64,000 nucleotides of DNA from Streptomyces solicavernae (GCF_029968095.1 NZ_JASCIR010000011.1:1-64000); one strand, 5' to 3'; shown: positions 8,083 to 17,066, numbered from the stretch's first letter. Notes: generated by a model from the letters alone, not told the origin. Numbers and translations are program-made.

Positions 8083-8976
8083 TCAGCAGGGCCGGTCGCC
8101 GACGATCCCGGCGCGCTCCATCTTGCGTACGGCGGGCCAGTAGTCCTGGACCGCGTAGTGCTGGGTGGCACGGTTGTCCCAGATGGCCACGCTGTTCGGC
8201 TGCCAGCGCCACCGCACCTGGTACTCGGGGATCGCCGCCTGGCTGATCAGATACGTCAGGAGGTTGCCGGCGCCCGGCGCGTAGTCCTGGCCGCAGCGCA
8301 CGTTCTCCGGCGTGTGGTAGTCGACGAAGTGGGTGGTGAAGGAGTTGACGAAGAGGACCTTCTCGCCGGTCTCCGGATGTGTGCGCACCACCGGGTGCTC
8401 CGGGTCCGGATACCTCGCCTTGAGCTGATGCCGCTGCTCGACGGGCATGGCCGCCCCGAAGGTCGCCTCGATGCTGTGCCGCGCGTGCAGCCCCTCGATC
8501 TGTGTCTTGATGTGCTCGGGCAGCCTCCGGTACGCCTCCGCCATGTCGACCCAGAGGGTGTCGCCGCCCACCTCGGGCGTCTCCACGCACCGCAGCACGG
8601 CCCCCATCGGCGGGCACTCGCGCCAGGTCGCGTCGCAGTGGAGGGCGTTCTCGTAGTGCTCGGGCTTGCTGTCCAGGTCCTTGTAGATACGGACGAGGCC
8701 GGGGTGATCGGGGTCGCTGCCGAGGACCGGGTGGTCCTCCAGCGGGCCGAGGCGGGAGGCGAAGGCGACGTGCTCGGCCCGCGTGATGTCCTGGTCGCGG
8801 AGGAACAGCACCTTGTACTGAAGCAGCAACTCCTTGATCTCCGCGGCGAGTTCGTCGTCACGGGAGGCATCGCCGAGGTGTACGCCGGACAGCTCGGCGC
8901 CGAGGGTGCACGTCAGCGGTTCGACCTTGATGGAGCTGCGCCGGACGGCGGCGCGCCGGTGAAGGGTCTGAGACAT
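8083..8976 (-). CDS. TauD/TfdA-family 2-oxoglutarate dioxygenase
   Basis: Fe(II)/2-oxoglutarate-dependent dioxygenase of 297 aa. The iron triad is visible: H113-x-D115 in LHCDATW and H273 in ATQHYAVQDYW, with R284 placed to bind 2-oxoglutarate. The family hydroxylates small acids, sulfonates or aryloxy acids, often causing C-S, C-O or C-N cleavage. The start is an ATG with AGGAG nearby. It sits 52 bp upstream of the MFS gene on the same strand, and the quinone reductase and BKACE genes lie further upstream, which points to a dedicated catabolic route whose substrate is not known. Confidence 0.88.
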   Translation of the reverse strand: MSQTLHRRAAVRRSSIKVEPLTCTLGAELSGVHLGDASRDDELAAEIKELLLQYKVLFLRDQDITRAEHVAFASRLGPLEDHPVLGSDPDHPGLVRIYKDLDSKPEHYENALHCDATWRECPPMGAVLRCVETPEVGGDTLWVDMAEAYRRLPEHIKTQIEGLHARHSIEATFGAAMPVEQRHQLKARYPDPEHPVVRTHPETGEKVLFVNSFTTHFVDYHTPENVRCGQDYAPGAGNLLTYLISQAAIPEYQVRWRWQPNSVAIWDNRATQHYAVQDYWPAVRKMERAGIVGDRPC

Positions 8977-8988
8977 GATGCTCACTCC

Positions 8989-9024
8989 TGGGCCTGGGCT
9001 TGGGCTTGGGCTTGGGCTTGGGCA
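8989..9024. repeat. 6-bp tandem repeat upstream of dioxygenase
   Basis: TTGGGC-type units repeat about five times just upstream of the dioxygenase start, in the 148-bp gap that presumably holds its leader. Confidence 0.7.
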
Positions 9025-9124
9025 TGGGGCATGGCGTGTGGGTGACGTGGGGGCCTTACGTGGATCTGATGCGGCTCTGACGTGGGTCTGATGCGGCGCG
9101 GGGCGCGAACCCGGACCAGGAGGT

Positions 9125-10096
9125 TCAGAGGACGAGGACGGACGATCCCGTGGTCCGGCCCGCCTCCAGGTCGCGGTGTGCCTGGGCCGCCTCCTTGAGG
9201 CTGTAGCGCTGATTGATGCGGATCTTGATGCGCTCGGCCGCGACGTGCTCGAACAGCTCACCGGCCAGCGCGTCCCGCTCCGCGGGCTCGGCGATGTAGT
9301 CGGCCAGCGCGGGCCGGGTCGCGAACAGCGAGCCGTGGACGGCGAGTTGCATCGCGTCCAGCGGCGGCACTCCGGAGGCCGTACCGAAGCACACCAGCAG
9401 GCCGCGTCGGCGCAGCGACGCCATCGAGCCGGCCACCGTGTCCTTGCCGACGCTGTCGAAGACGACCGGGACACCCTGCCCGTCGGTCAGCTCCCGCACC
9501 CGCTCGGCCACGTTCTCGCGCCGGTAGTGGACGATGTGGTCGCAGCCGTGGGCGCGGGCGGTCTCGGCCTTCTCCTCGCTGGAGACGGTGCCGATCACGG
9601 TGAGGCCGAGCAGCTTCGCCCACTGGCAGAAGATCAGCCCGACACCGCCTGCCGCGGCGTGCAGCAGCACCGTGTCTCCGGCCTTCAGCGGGTGGATACG
9701 CCGCAGCAGATACGCGGAGGTGAGCCCGCGCATCGTCATCGCGGCGGCCGTCTCGCAGCTGATCTCCGCCGGCAGCCGGATCAGTGAGTCCGCGGGCATC
9801 ACCCGCTCCGTGCTGTACGCGCCCAACGGGCTGCCGGTGTACGTCACCCGGTCGCCCTCGGCGACGTGCGTGACCCCGACGCCCACCGCCTCCACCACCC
9901 CGGCGGCCTCGACCCCGAGCCCCGCGGGCAGCGGCGCCGGGTACAGGCCCGTACGGAAGTAGGTGTCGGCGAAGTTCAGTCCGACGGCGACGTGCCGGAC
10001 CCGGACCTCACCGGGACCCGGGTCACCGACGGGGACCTCCTCCCACCGCAGGACGTCGGGTCCGCCGGTCTCGTGGAAGCGGATGGCGTGGGGCAT
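9125..10096 (-). CDS. Quinone oxidoreductase / zinc-independent MDR
   Basis: NADPH-dependent quinone/enone reductase of the medium-chain dehydrogenase family, 323 aa. It begins MPHAIRFHETGGPDVLRW, has the family motif VGLNFADTYFRTG, and the Rossmann segment HAAAGGVGLIFCQWAKLLG. No structural or catalytic zinc ligands are evident, as expected for QorA-like members. The same-strand position between BKACE and dioxygenase genes suggests it reduces an enone or quinone intermediate of the same pathway, but these enzymes are also common in redox defence. Confidence 0.87.
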   Translation of the reverse strand: MPHAIRFHETGGPDVLRWEEVPVGDPGPGEVRVRHVAVGLNFADTYFRTGLYPAPLPAGLGVEAAGVVEAVGVGVTHVAEGDRVTYTGSPLGAYSTERVMPADSLIRLPAEISCETAAAMTMRGLTSAYLLRRIHPLKAGDTVLLHAAAGGVGLIFCQWAKLLGLTVIGTVSSEEKAETARAHGCDHIVHYRRENVAERVRELTDGQGVPVVFDSVGKDTVAGSMASLRRRGLLVCFGTASGVPPLDAMQLAVHGSLFATRPALADYIAEPAERDALAGELFEHVAAERIKIRINQRYSLKEAAQAHRDLEAGRTTGSSVLVL

Positions 10097-10194
10097 GAGT
10101 ACGGGGGCTCCGTTCGGTGAGGGGGAAGTGGGGCGGGGCGGGGCGAGGTGAGGGGGTGAGGTTCGGCCGGGGCTCGGCCGGGGCTCGGCCCGGC

Positions 10195-11253
10195 TCAGCC
10201 GTCGATGTCGCGCAGCATGAAGCCGCGTCGCCCGGGGCGGCGGTTGGGCACCATGCCGAGCCGGGCCAGGGTCTCCTCGGTGTCCGCGTACCGCTCTCCG
10301 AGCCTGTAGATCTCCTTGGCCTCGGCCCCGGACGCGACGTCCCGGCCGAGGGCGTCGGCGATCTGCACCATCTGCTCGACCTGCGCCACCGAGCTCATCC
10401 GCTCGCCCTTGCGCCGCCACAGGTTGTCCTCGTTCCCCACGCGCACGTGCACGCCCAGGGCGATGGCGATCGCGTTCATCGGGGCGACGGCGCGCATCGA
10501 GCTCTCGACGGTGAGGACGGCGCCGTCGGGGGTGCGGCGGACGAACTCGATCAGGTCGGCGGGGTGCCGGCCCGCGAACCCGCCGCCGATCGCCACGTAG
10601 TTGAGCACCAGCGGCCCGGTGTGGACGCCGCTGCGGATCAGCCGTTCCACGGTCTCCAGCTGGGCGAGGGTGGCGAGTTGGAAGTGCGGCTGGATGCCGT
10701 TGGCGTTCAGGCGGTCGAGGTGTTCGAGATAGAAGTCCGGGCCCGCCTCGACGACCATGTCGCGGTACGCCTTGTAGTACTCGGGTTTGGCGATCGAGGT
10801 GCCCGCGAGGTCGTCGTCCGACATGATCTCGACGATGTTCATCTGGTTGGTGTTGATCGCGATCGTCACCTGGTCCGGCCGCGGCGTGAGGTCGGCCAGC
10901 ATGTGGCGGGTGTCGTAGCTGAGCCACTTGGCCTCGGCGCCCTCGTCCTCGGGGGCGAAGGAGATCGACCCGCCGATCTGGAGGACCATGTCGGGCACGG
11001 CCTCGCGCAGCCGGGCGAGCAGCTCGTTGAACATCGACATGCGCTTGGAGCCGTGGCCGTTCAGCTCGCGCACATGGATGTGCAGCACGGTCGCGCCCGC
11101 GTTGTGGCAGTCGACTGCCGCCTGGACGTGCTCGTCCATGGTCAGCGGCAGGTCGTCCGCGTCGCCGGGCAGCCATTCCGGGCCGTAGGGGGCGGCCTGG
11201 ATGACCAGCTTCTCCTGGTTCTCCGGCAGCAGGGAGTCGTCGAGGAAGTGCAC
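10195..11253 (-). CDS. Beta-keto acid cleavage enzyme (BKACE, DUF849)
   Basis: Zn-dependent enzyme that condenses a beta-keto acid with acetyl-CoA and releases acetoacetate plus a new acyl-CoA. The 352-aa protein shows the metal motif H58-x-H60 in TVLHIHVREL and the family end motif GVHVRVGNEDNLW. The GTG at 11253 is preferred because it sits 7 nt after AAAGGAG. Substrates in the family range from 3-keto-5-aminohexanoate to dehydrocarnitine and cannot be assigned here. It is the first gene of the run leading to the quinone reductase, dioxygenase, MFS and hydrolase, and lies next to the AraC-type regulator. Confidence 0.88.
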   Translation of the reverse strand: MHFLDDSLLPENQEKLVIQAAPYGPEWLPGDADDLPLTMDEHVQAAVDCHNAGATVLHIHVRELNGHGSKRMSMFNELLARLREAVPDMVLQIGGSISFAPEDEGAEAKWLSYDTRHMLADLTPRPDQVTIAINTNQMNIVEIMSDDDLAGTSIAKPEYYKAYRDMVVEAGPDFYLEHLDRLNANGIQPHFQLATLAQLETVERLIRSGVHTGPLVLNYVAIGGGFAGRHPADLIEFVRRTPDGAVLTVESSMRAVAPMNAIAIALGVHVRVGNEDNLWRRKGERMSSVAQVEQMVQIADALGRDVASGAEAKEIYRLGERYADTEETLARLGMVPNRRPGRRGFMLRDIDG

Positions 11254-11554
11254 GGTCCATCTCCTTTGTCGGACGTGGCACACGCGCTGCCGACGGCGGT
11301 CCGGCGAGGGCCCGGTGGCAGGGCGGAGCGGGGATGAGCGCAGACGGAAGGGTGCGGCGAAAAGGCCTGGCAGGGGGTGTCGTCAGGCCGCGTGGTCCGC
11401 TGGTTTCCCCTGCGGTAAGGCCACGTTAGGGGCCGGTTTCCGGGCCTGCTTTACCTCTGGTGACAGGTGACTTGTCGATCGGGGACACCCGAACACCCGA
11501 TCCGCCGCCCTCGCGCTCCGCCGCGCCGCCGCCAGGCGGCCGGGGCAGGAGGGG
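11254..11554. other. Intergenic gap before BKACE cluster
   Basis: No gene is supported. It probably holds the promoter of the BKACE-led operon, with the AAAGGAG ribosome site at its left end. No convincing palindrome was found by eye. Confidence 0.4.
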
Positions 11555-12562
11555 CTACCGCTTCCCGGCCTGCGCGGCCCGCCACTGCCGGGGGCTTTCC
11601 CCGAAGTTGTCGCGGAACCAGCGGGAGAACGCGCTCGGCGCGGAGAAGCCGAGCAGCCCGGAGATCTCCGTCAGCGAACGGCGCGGGCTGGCCACCAGCT
11701 GCGCGGCGAGCCGGCCGCGCGTCGCGTTGACGAGCGAGGAGAACGTCTCGCCCGACGCGGCGAGGTGGCGGTGGACGGTCCTCCGGTCGACGCCGAGACT
11801 CCCGGCGACCTGGTCGATGGAGCACCGCCCGGTCGGCAGCAGCACCTCGATCAGCTCGCGTACGCGATCCAGCTCCGTCGTCTCCCGCGTCACGGCGATG
11901 GAGGCGAAGTACTGCTGCGCGTACGTCCGCAGCATCGGGTCGGACAGCGCGTTGGGGGTGTCGAGGTCGTCGGCGTACAACACGATCCCGTTGAACTCCC
12001 GGTCGAACTCCACCACGGGGCCGAACAGGCGCCGATGCGTGCCGGGGTCGTCGGGGGCAGCATGCGTGAAGCAGACCGACAACGGCTGCCAGCGCGACCC
12101 GAGGAAGCCGCGAAGGAACCGGTGAAAGGCCCCGACGGCGAGCTCGACGGCCTGCCGTGCGTCACCACCCTCGACCGGTTCCAGGCCGACCTTGAGCGTG
12201 GCCACCCCGCCCACTTCGGAGAGCCTGCTGCGCAGCATCTCGTTGTACGTGTGCTCGTGCCGCAGCAGGAGCTCCAGCGCACTGCGCGCGTCCGGCTCCT
12301 CGCGCAGCACCAGGCTGATGGGGCCGAGGGTGGAGAAGCGCCGCCGCTCTGCGAGCAGCAGCCCGAAGTCCGCGCGCTGCGCGGCCGCGGCGGAGCGTTC
12401 CAGGAGCTGGGTGACGGCGGCGCCGGAGATCCACCGGTCCGGCACGGAGAGCCCGACGGCGTCGAGCCCCACCTGCTTCATCAGCACCTGCGGGTCGATC
12501 CCGAGCGACCGGCTCAGTTCGAGGTAATTGCTCAGCACCGCATTGCGGACCAAGGGCTTCAT
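11555..12562 (-). CDS. AraC-family regulator (arabinose-binding-like N-domain)
   Basis: A 335-aa transcription regulator. Residues about 20-200 form the Arabinose_bd-type ligand domain and residues about 235-330 the double helix-turn-helix (DQVAGSLGVDRRTVHRHL, then LTEISGLLGFSAPSAFSRWFRDNFGESPRQWR). This architecture is common in activators of catabolic operons in proteobacteria and actinobacteria (OruR/ArgR-like). It lies upstream of and co-directional with the BKACE cluster, separated by 301 bp, so it is a plausible controller of that cluster. The inducer is unknown. Confidence 0.87.
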   Translation of the reverse strand: MKPLVRNAVLSNYLELSRSLGIDPQVLMKQVGLDAVGLSVPDRWISGAAVTQLLERSAAAAQRADFGLLLAERRRFSTLGPISLVLREEPDARSALELLLRHEHTYNEMLRSRLSEVGGVATLKVGLEPVEGGDARQAVELAVGAFHRFLRGFLGSRWQPLSVCFTHAAPDDPGTHRRLFGPVVEFDREFNGIVLYADDLDTPNALSDPMLRTYAQQYFASIAVTRETTELDRVRELIEVLLPTGRCSIDQVAGSLGVDRRTVHRHLAASGETFSSLVNATRGRLAAQLVASPRRSLTEISGLLGFSAPSAFSRWFRDNFGESPRQWRAAQAGKR

Positions 12563-12670
12563 GGGCGCACTCCAGGATTCCGTCCCCCACTGATAAGCGA
12601 GACGTCACGCCACGTCAAGATGCGCGCCGCGGCAACGGACGGCCGCGCCCGAGCCGCACGCGCACAGCAG

Positions 12671-12782
12671 GGTCGAGCCCGTGCCGCGCGCACAGCAGGG
12701 TCGAGCCCGTGCCGCACGCACAGGAGGTTCGAGCCCGTGCCGCGCGCACAGGAGGTTCGAGCCCGTGCCGCGCGCGCCCTCA
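12671..12782. repeat. 28-bp direct repeat x4
   Basis: Units begin at 12671, 12699, 12727 and 12755 with exact 28-bp periodicity and a few substitutions (core TCGAGCCCGTGCCGCGCGCA). A weaker fifth unit lies at 12643. There are no spacers, so this is not a CRISPR. It fills the gap between the AraC gene and the DUF2236 stop. Confidence 0.85.
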
Positions 12783-14045
12783 CCCACCCCCCTCCCGGAC
12801 CGCCTCCGGCAGTTGCCCCACCGCCGCGGGGCTGTCGGGGAACATCGTCGCGAGCAGCCGCTCCTGGACCGCCGTGCCGCGCGACTCAAGCCGCTCGCGC
12901 CCTCCGGGCAGGGCACCGAGGACGCGGTACCGGGCGGTGTTGCCCGCGAGGGCGAGCAGCAGCGCCCACGGGAGCCGGCGGCGCAGGCCCAGGTCGCGCA
13001 TGCCGTCCCTCCCCACGAAGACGGAGAGCAGGCTCGCCTGACGCGCCCGCTCGTACCGCTGGTGGAGCCGCTGCAGCGCGCCGCCGCCGTGGCCGAAGTC
13101 CCGCTCGGCCTGGGCGTTCAGGGTCTGGCGGGCGAGGTCCCGGCCGGCCTGCGTCTGCCCGGCGGCGGCCAGCAGGATGTGGTAGTTCCAGCGGTGCCGG
13201 ACGTTCTCGTCGTCGGTCAGCCACTGCGGCGAGACGCCCATCAGCCACCCGACGTACCGCCACAGATGCATCAGGTCGTCGCGCTGCACACGGGTCAGCC
13301 GTACGCCGAGACCGAGGCAGCCGACGATCACCGTGCCGTCGAAGAGCCCGAGGGTTGCCGCCTGGTCGGCCTGGTTGACGGGCAGGCCCCAGCGTGCCGT
13401 GTCCCAGCGCGGCTCGAAGCGGGCGTTCACCAGGGCGTGCATGGCGCGCACATGGACCGTCAGACGCCAGCCCTCGGCGCCGGGCCAGAGGCCTCCCGCG
13501 CGGGTGACGGCGTTGGTCCACTTCGTGGTCTCGCCGAGGCGCCGCAAGGTGGTACCGCCGGTCAGGCCGCCGGTGCGGACGAGCAGGTCGGGCGGCCCGC
13601 CGAAGCGGTAACCGCCGATGAGGGAGAGGAGGGTGAGGACGTCACCCGCGTTGCGGCCGAGGTACCGGTAGGCGGCGGCGCCCCGCTCGATCCGGTCCCA
13701 GTCCACCCAGTCCGGCACCGCCGTCGCCTGGTCCAGCAACTCCCGCAGGGCGGGCGGCAGTTCACGCGGAACGTCGGGCGCCGCGAGCAGCGCCCGGCCG
13801 ATCTGCGCGTGCGTCACCCGCCCCGGATCGCCGGCGGGTAACCGCATGGCCTCGGCGAGGGCGGCGCCCAACTCGTCGCGTTCGAGGAGGGCTTGCCCCA
13901 CCCGCTCCATCAGGGGCTCGTCGATCTCCCGGCCGATGTCGGCGAAGAGAAAGATCCCGCGGGCGATCCTGCGGCCCCGCTCCTCGGCCTCCCGGAAACG
14001 GCGTGGGAACCGGGTAGTGTCACGGACCTCGCTGATCTGTGTCAT
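12780..14045 (-). CDS. DUF2236 (MpaB-like) oxygenase
   Basis: A 421-aa cytosolic protein of the DUF2236/MpaB superfamily, distantly related to Lcp. It has no signal peptide. The candidate haem-region motif VRAMH lies at 199-203, within the block LTVHVRAMHALVNARF, and is followed by LPVNQADQAATLGLF, typical of the family. Known members cleave C=C bonds (Lcp, MpaB), but the substrate here is unknown. The gene is divergent from a TetR gene and the shared promoter carries inverted repeats, so it is probably repressed by that regulator. Confidence 0.78.
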   Translation of the reverse strand: MTQISEVRDTTRFPRRFREAEERGRRIARGIFLFADIGREIDEPLMERVGQALLERDELGAALAEAMRLPAGDPGRVTHAQIGRALLAAPDVPRELPPALRELLDQATAVPDWVDWDRIERGAAAYRYLGRNAGDVLTLLSLIGGYRFGGPPDLLVRTGGLTGGTTLRRLGETTKWTNAVTRAGGLWPGAEGWRLTVHVRAMHALVNARFEPRWDTARWGLPVNQADQAATLGLFDGTVIVGCLGLGVRLTRVQRDDLMHLWRYVGWLMGVSPQWLTDDENVRHRWNYHILLAAAGQTQAGRDLARQTLNAQAERDFGHGGGALQRLHQRYERARQASLLSVFVGRDGMRDLGLRRRLPWALLLALAGNTARYRVLGALPGGRERLESRGTAVQERLLATMFPDSPAAVGQLPEAVREGGG

Positions 14046-14058
14046 ACGTTCCGTTGTA

Positions 14059-14097
14059 ACGCGAATTTCTGCTCGCATACCATTCGCGTCATGCGAA
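14059..14097. promoter_or_regulatory. Inverted repeats between DUF2236 and TetR genes
   Basis: Two overlapping palindromes: ACGCGAAT (14059-14066) with ATTCGCGT (14082-14089), and TTCGC-GTCAT-GCGAA (14083-14097), which covers the TetR start codon. They occupy the only 45 bp between the divergent starts and are the obvious operator candidate for TetR autoregulation and DUF2236 control. Confidence 0.6.
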
Positions 14098-14687
14098 AGG
14101 AGCCACGCCAGCAGCGCTCGCGCCACATGGTCGAACGGATCGTTGCAGCAGGGCAGTTGGTGCTGTCGCGGGACGGCTACGCGCGCTTCGCGACCACCCG
14201 CGTCGCGGACGAGGCGGCCATCAGCCCGGGCTCGCTCTACCAGTACTTCCGCGACAAGGACGAACTCCTCACCGTCCTCATGGAACGCTTCTGGACGGAG
14301 ACGGGCGACCGCGTGACCGCCTCGCTCGCCGACCGCTTCACCGACCCGCCGGAGCGGCTGATCCCCGACGCGGTGGAGGCGCTGCTGTCCGCGATGGAGT
14401 ACGACTCGCAACTGCTTCGCGTTGTCGTCGAGGAGGTGCCGCCCCGCTACAGCGAGGCCCACCTGCACGCGCTCCGCCGCCGCATCCACGACCTGGGCTC
14501 GGCCTACCTCGCGGGCCGGGCGCCGGGGGAGCGGAGCGGGGCGACGCGCTCGTGGGTGATCGTGGCCGCGATGGAGGCGCTCAGCGTCCGCTGGGTCCTC
14601 GAACGGCCCCCGATCCCTCGGGAGTTGCTGATCGAGGAGCTCACGGCGCTGGTGACCAACTACATGAACGGCACGCCGACGCTCTGA
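14091..14687 (+). CDS. TetR-family regulator
   Basis: A 198-aa repressor with an N-terminal helix-turn-helix at about residues 14-60 (LVLSRDGYARFATTRVADEA, then SLYQYFRDKDEL) and a helical effector domain. The ATG at 14091 starts right at the fold. It is divergent from the DUF2236 oxygenase with only 45 bp between starts, and the shared operator-like palindromes support control of that gene and itself. The ligand is not known. Confidence 0.85.
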   Translation: MRKEPRQQRSRHMVERIVAAGQLVLSRDGYARFATTRVADEAAISPGSLYQYFRDKDELLTVLMERFWTETGDRVTASLADRFTDPPERLIPDAVEALLSAMEYDSQLLRVVVEEVPPRYSEAHLHALRRRIHDLGSAYLAGRAPGERSGATRSWVIVAAMEALSVRWVLERPPIPRELLIEELTALVTNYMNGTPTL

Positions 14688-14710
14688 CAGCGGGACTCTA
14701 TGGTGGTCCG

Positions 14711-15388
14711 GTGAGGTTCGTACCTTGGTGGGCCGTGCTCTCGTCCGGGTGCGCGCCCCTTCTGCTGGTCGGTGGCTGGACCCTGGCGGCGGTGGTGGAG
14801 GGGCCCGGCTACGACCCCGTCACGGAGACCATCAGCGCGATGGCCGCCGACGGGGCGTCCGGTCGCGGGGTGCTGAGCGGCGCGCTGGTCGCCCTGGGCG
14901 TGTGCCACCTCGTCACCGCCTGGGGGCTGCGCCCCGCCGCGGTCGCCGGGCGGGTGGCGCTGGGGTGCGGCGGTCTCGCGGTCATCGGGATGGCGCTCTC
15001 CCCGGTCCCGGAGAGCGGCGGTTCGCTGGTCCACGGCTGGGTCGCCGCCGTCGGTTTCGCCCTCATGGCGCTGTGGCCGGTCCTGGCGGCGGCATGGCCT
15101 GGAGCCGCACGGCGTGGAGCCGCATGGCCTGGAGCCGCACGGCGTGGAGCCGCACAGCCCGGAGGCGTACGACCTGAGGCCGTGCCGTGGGGGCTGCGGC
15201 CCGCGCTGTCGCTCGCGGTGTGCCTGCTGATGGGGGCCGGGGCGGTGTGGTTCCTGGTCGCACTGCACCGCCAGGGCGCGGCCGGTGTGGCCGAACGCGT
15301 CCTGACCACCGCGCAGACGGCATGGCCGTTCGCCGTCGTGCTGTCCTGCGGGAGACGGGGCGCACGTACGGGCTCACGTACGGGCTGA
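14711..15388 (+). CDS. DUF998 membrane protein
   Basis: A 225-aa integral membrane protein with about six hydrophobic helices, of the DUF998 type (PGYDPVTETISAMAADGASG after helix 1, then VIGMALSPVPESGG). Start GTG at 14711. Function unknown. A 15-bp repeat inserts repeated Trp-Pro-Gly-Ala-Ala-Arg-Arg-Gly-Ala-Ala units into the loop before the last two helices. It follows the TetR gene by 23 bp and may be cotranscribed. Confidence 0.75.
   Translation: MRFVPWWAVLSSGCAPLLLVGGWTLAAVVEGPGYDPVTETISAMAADGASGRGVLSGALVALGVCHLVTAWGLRPAAVAGRVALGCGGLAVIGMALSPVPESGGSLVHGWVAAVGFALMALWPVLAAAWPGAARRGAAWPGAARRGAAQPGGVRPEAVPWGLRPALSLAVCLLMGAGAVWFLVALHRQGAAGVAERVLTTAQTAWPFAVVLSCGRRGARTGSRTG
15094..15165 (+). 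repeat. 15-bp coding repeat in DUF998 gene
   Basis: Units of TGGAGCCGCACGGCG/TGGAGCCGCATGGCC alternate about four to five times in frame, expanding a cytosolic or extracellular loop of the membrane protein. Confidence 0.75.
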
Positions 15389-15596
15389 CGGGAAATCTGA
15401 CGGGAAAGCTGACGGAAAAAATTCGGAGGAGATCGGCGCCGCGATGAGGAAGACTTGGCGGACCGATGACTTTTTCCAGGCCCACCGGTCTCCACCGGTG
15501 CAACCATCCATGTCCATGTCCACGTCCACATCCGCGTCCCGGCCGGCAGCCTCGGCTCCTTGGTGACCGCGACCAGAAGCCCGGCGAGGTGCTGCC

Positions 15597-17066
15597 ATGT
15601 CAACCGTGATCCAGGAACGACCGGCCGTGAAGGCGGGTGGCACACCGACGGTGGTGCGGCTGCTCGTCCTGGCCACGTTCGTGGTGATCCTCAACGAGAC
15701 CATCATGATCAACGCGATCCCGCGGCTGATGGACTCGTTGCACATCACCGAACAGTCCGCGCAGTGGGTGTCCACCGCCTTCATGCTCGCCATGGCCGCC
15801 GTCATCCCGGTCACCGGCTGGTTCCTGCAGCGCGTCACCACGCGCCAGGCGTACGCCATAGCCATGGGCGTGTTCCTCGCGGGCACCGCACTCTCCGCCG
15901 TGGCGCCCGGCTTCGAGGTGCTGCTCCTCGGCCGCATCGTGCAGGCCGTCGGCACGGCCGTGATGATGCCGCTGCTGATGACCACCCTGATGATCGTGGT
16001 GCCCGAGCAGGACCGCGGCCGCGTGATGGGCAACGTCACCCTGGCGATCTCCGTGGCGCCCGCGCTCGGGCCCGCCGTGTCCGGGCTGATCCTGCAGGCC
16101 GGTTCCTGGCGGCTGCTCTTCGTGGTCGTGCTGCCCATCGCGGGCCTGGTCACCCTCTTCGGGCTGCGCAAGCTGGAGAACATCGACGAGCCCGAGGTCA
16201 GCCCCATCGACTGGCTCAGCGTCGCCGTCGCGGCGCTCGGCTTCGGCGGCCTCGTGTACGGCCTGAGCATGTTCGGCGAGGGCCACGGCAAGGTGGGGGC
16301 CGGAATCGGCGTCGTCGCCGCCGGGGCCGCGGCGATCGCGGTCTTCGTGTTCCGCCAGCTGAGGCTGCAGCGCACCGGCACACCGCTGATGGACCTGCGC
16401 ACCCTGAAGCACCGCACGTTCGCGCTGTCCCTGGTCCTCATGTCCATCGGGTTCCTCGCGATGCTCGGCGCGATGATCCTGCTGCCGCTCTATCTGCAGA
16501 ACGTGCGCGGGCTCAGCCCGTTGGAGACCGGTCTCCTCGTCATGCCGGGCGGCCTCGTCATGGGCCTGCTCGGCCCGACCATCGGCAAGGCCTTCGACCG
16601 CTTCGGCAGCCGCCCGCTCATCCTGCCCGGCTCGATCGCCATGGTGCTCGCCCTCGGCGCGCTGACCCAGGTCTCGACGACGATGCCGTACTGGGTCGTC
16701 CTCGGGCTGCACGCACTCCTCATGGTCGGCCTGGCCGCCACGTTCACCCCGTGCTTCACGCTCGGCATGGGCGGACTGCCCGCGCACCTGTACTCCCACG
16801 GCAGTTCCATGCTCGGCACGCTGCAGCAGGTCGCCGCGGCGTTCGGCACGGCCCTCGTGGTCACCGTCATGTCCTCCCGTACGAGCCGGCTCGTCGCGGA
16901 CGGGACGTCGGAGGCGGTGGCCCAGGTGAGCGGGATGAAGCTGGCCTTCGCCGTCGTGGCCGCGCTCGCCGTGGTGACCGTCGTCGTCGCGGCGAAACTG
17001 CCGAACCGCATCACGCACGACGACGACGGGAGCCGGCCGGCGCAGTCGCCGTCGGCCGCTCAGTAG
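15597..17066 (+). CDS. MDR exporter, DHA2 (EmrB/QacA) family
   Basis: A 489-aa drug:H+ antiporter with about 14 transmembrane helices. It starts at an ATG, and the typical family segments are present: WVSTAFMLAMAAVIPVTGWF, then GRIVQAVGTAVMMPLLMTTL and NVTLAISVAPALGPAVSGLI (motif C). The upstream 208 bp contain repeats (TGACGGGAAA and CCATGTCCATGTCCACGTCC types) and no regulator gene. Possible roles include efflux of toxic steroids or other hydrophobic compounds, but this is only contextual. Confidence 0.88.
   Translation: MSTVIQERPAVKAGGTPTVVRLLVLATFVVILNETIMINAIPRLMDSLHITEQSAQWVSTAFMLAMAAVIPVTGWFLQRVTTRQAYAIAMGVFLAGTALSAVAPGFEVLLLGRIVQAVGTAVMMPLLMTTLMIVVPEQDRGRVMGNVTLAISVAPALGPAVSGLILQAGSWRLLFVVVLPIAGLVTLFGLRKLENIDEPEVSPIDWLSVAVAALGFGGLVYGLSMFGEGHGKVGAGIGVVAAGAAAIAVFVFRQLRLQRTGTPLMDLRTLKHRTFALSLVLMSIGFLAMLGAMILLPLYLQNVRGLSPLETGLLVMPGGLVMGLLGPTIGKAFDRFGSRPLILPGSIAMVLALGALTQVSTTMPYWVVLGLHALLMVGLAATFTPCFTLGMGGLPAHLYSHGSSMLGTLQQVAAAFGTALVVTVMSSRTSRLVADGTSEAVAQVSGMKLAFAVVAALAVVTVVVAAKLPNRITHDDDGSRPAQSPSAAQ

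Noticed and set aside
12643..12782. CRISPR-like array
   Set aside because: The 28-bp units are directly adjacent with no spacers, and no cas genes are present.
14059..14089. A KstR-type site near the TetR gene
   Set aside because: The inverted repeat ACGCGAAT/ATTCGCGT has neither the AAC/GTT core nor the spacing of KstR sites.
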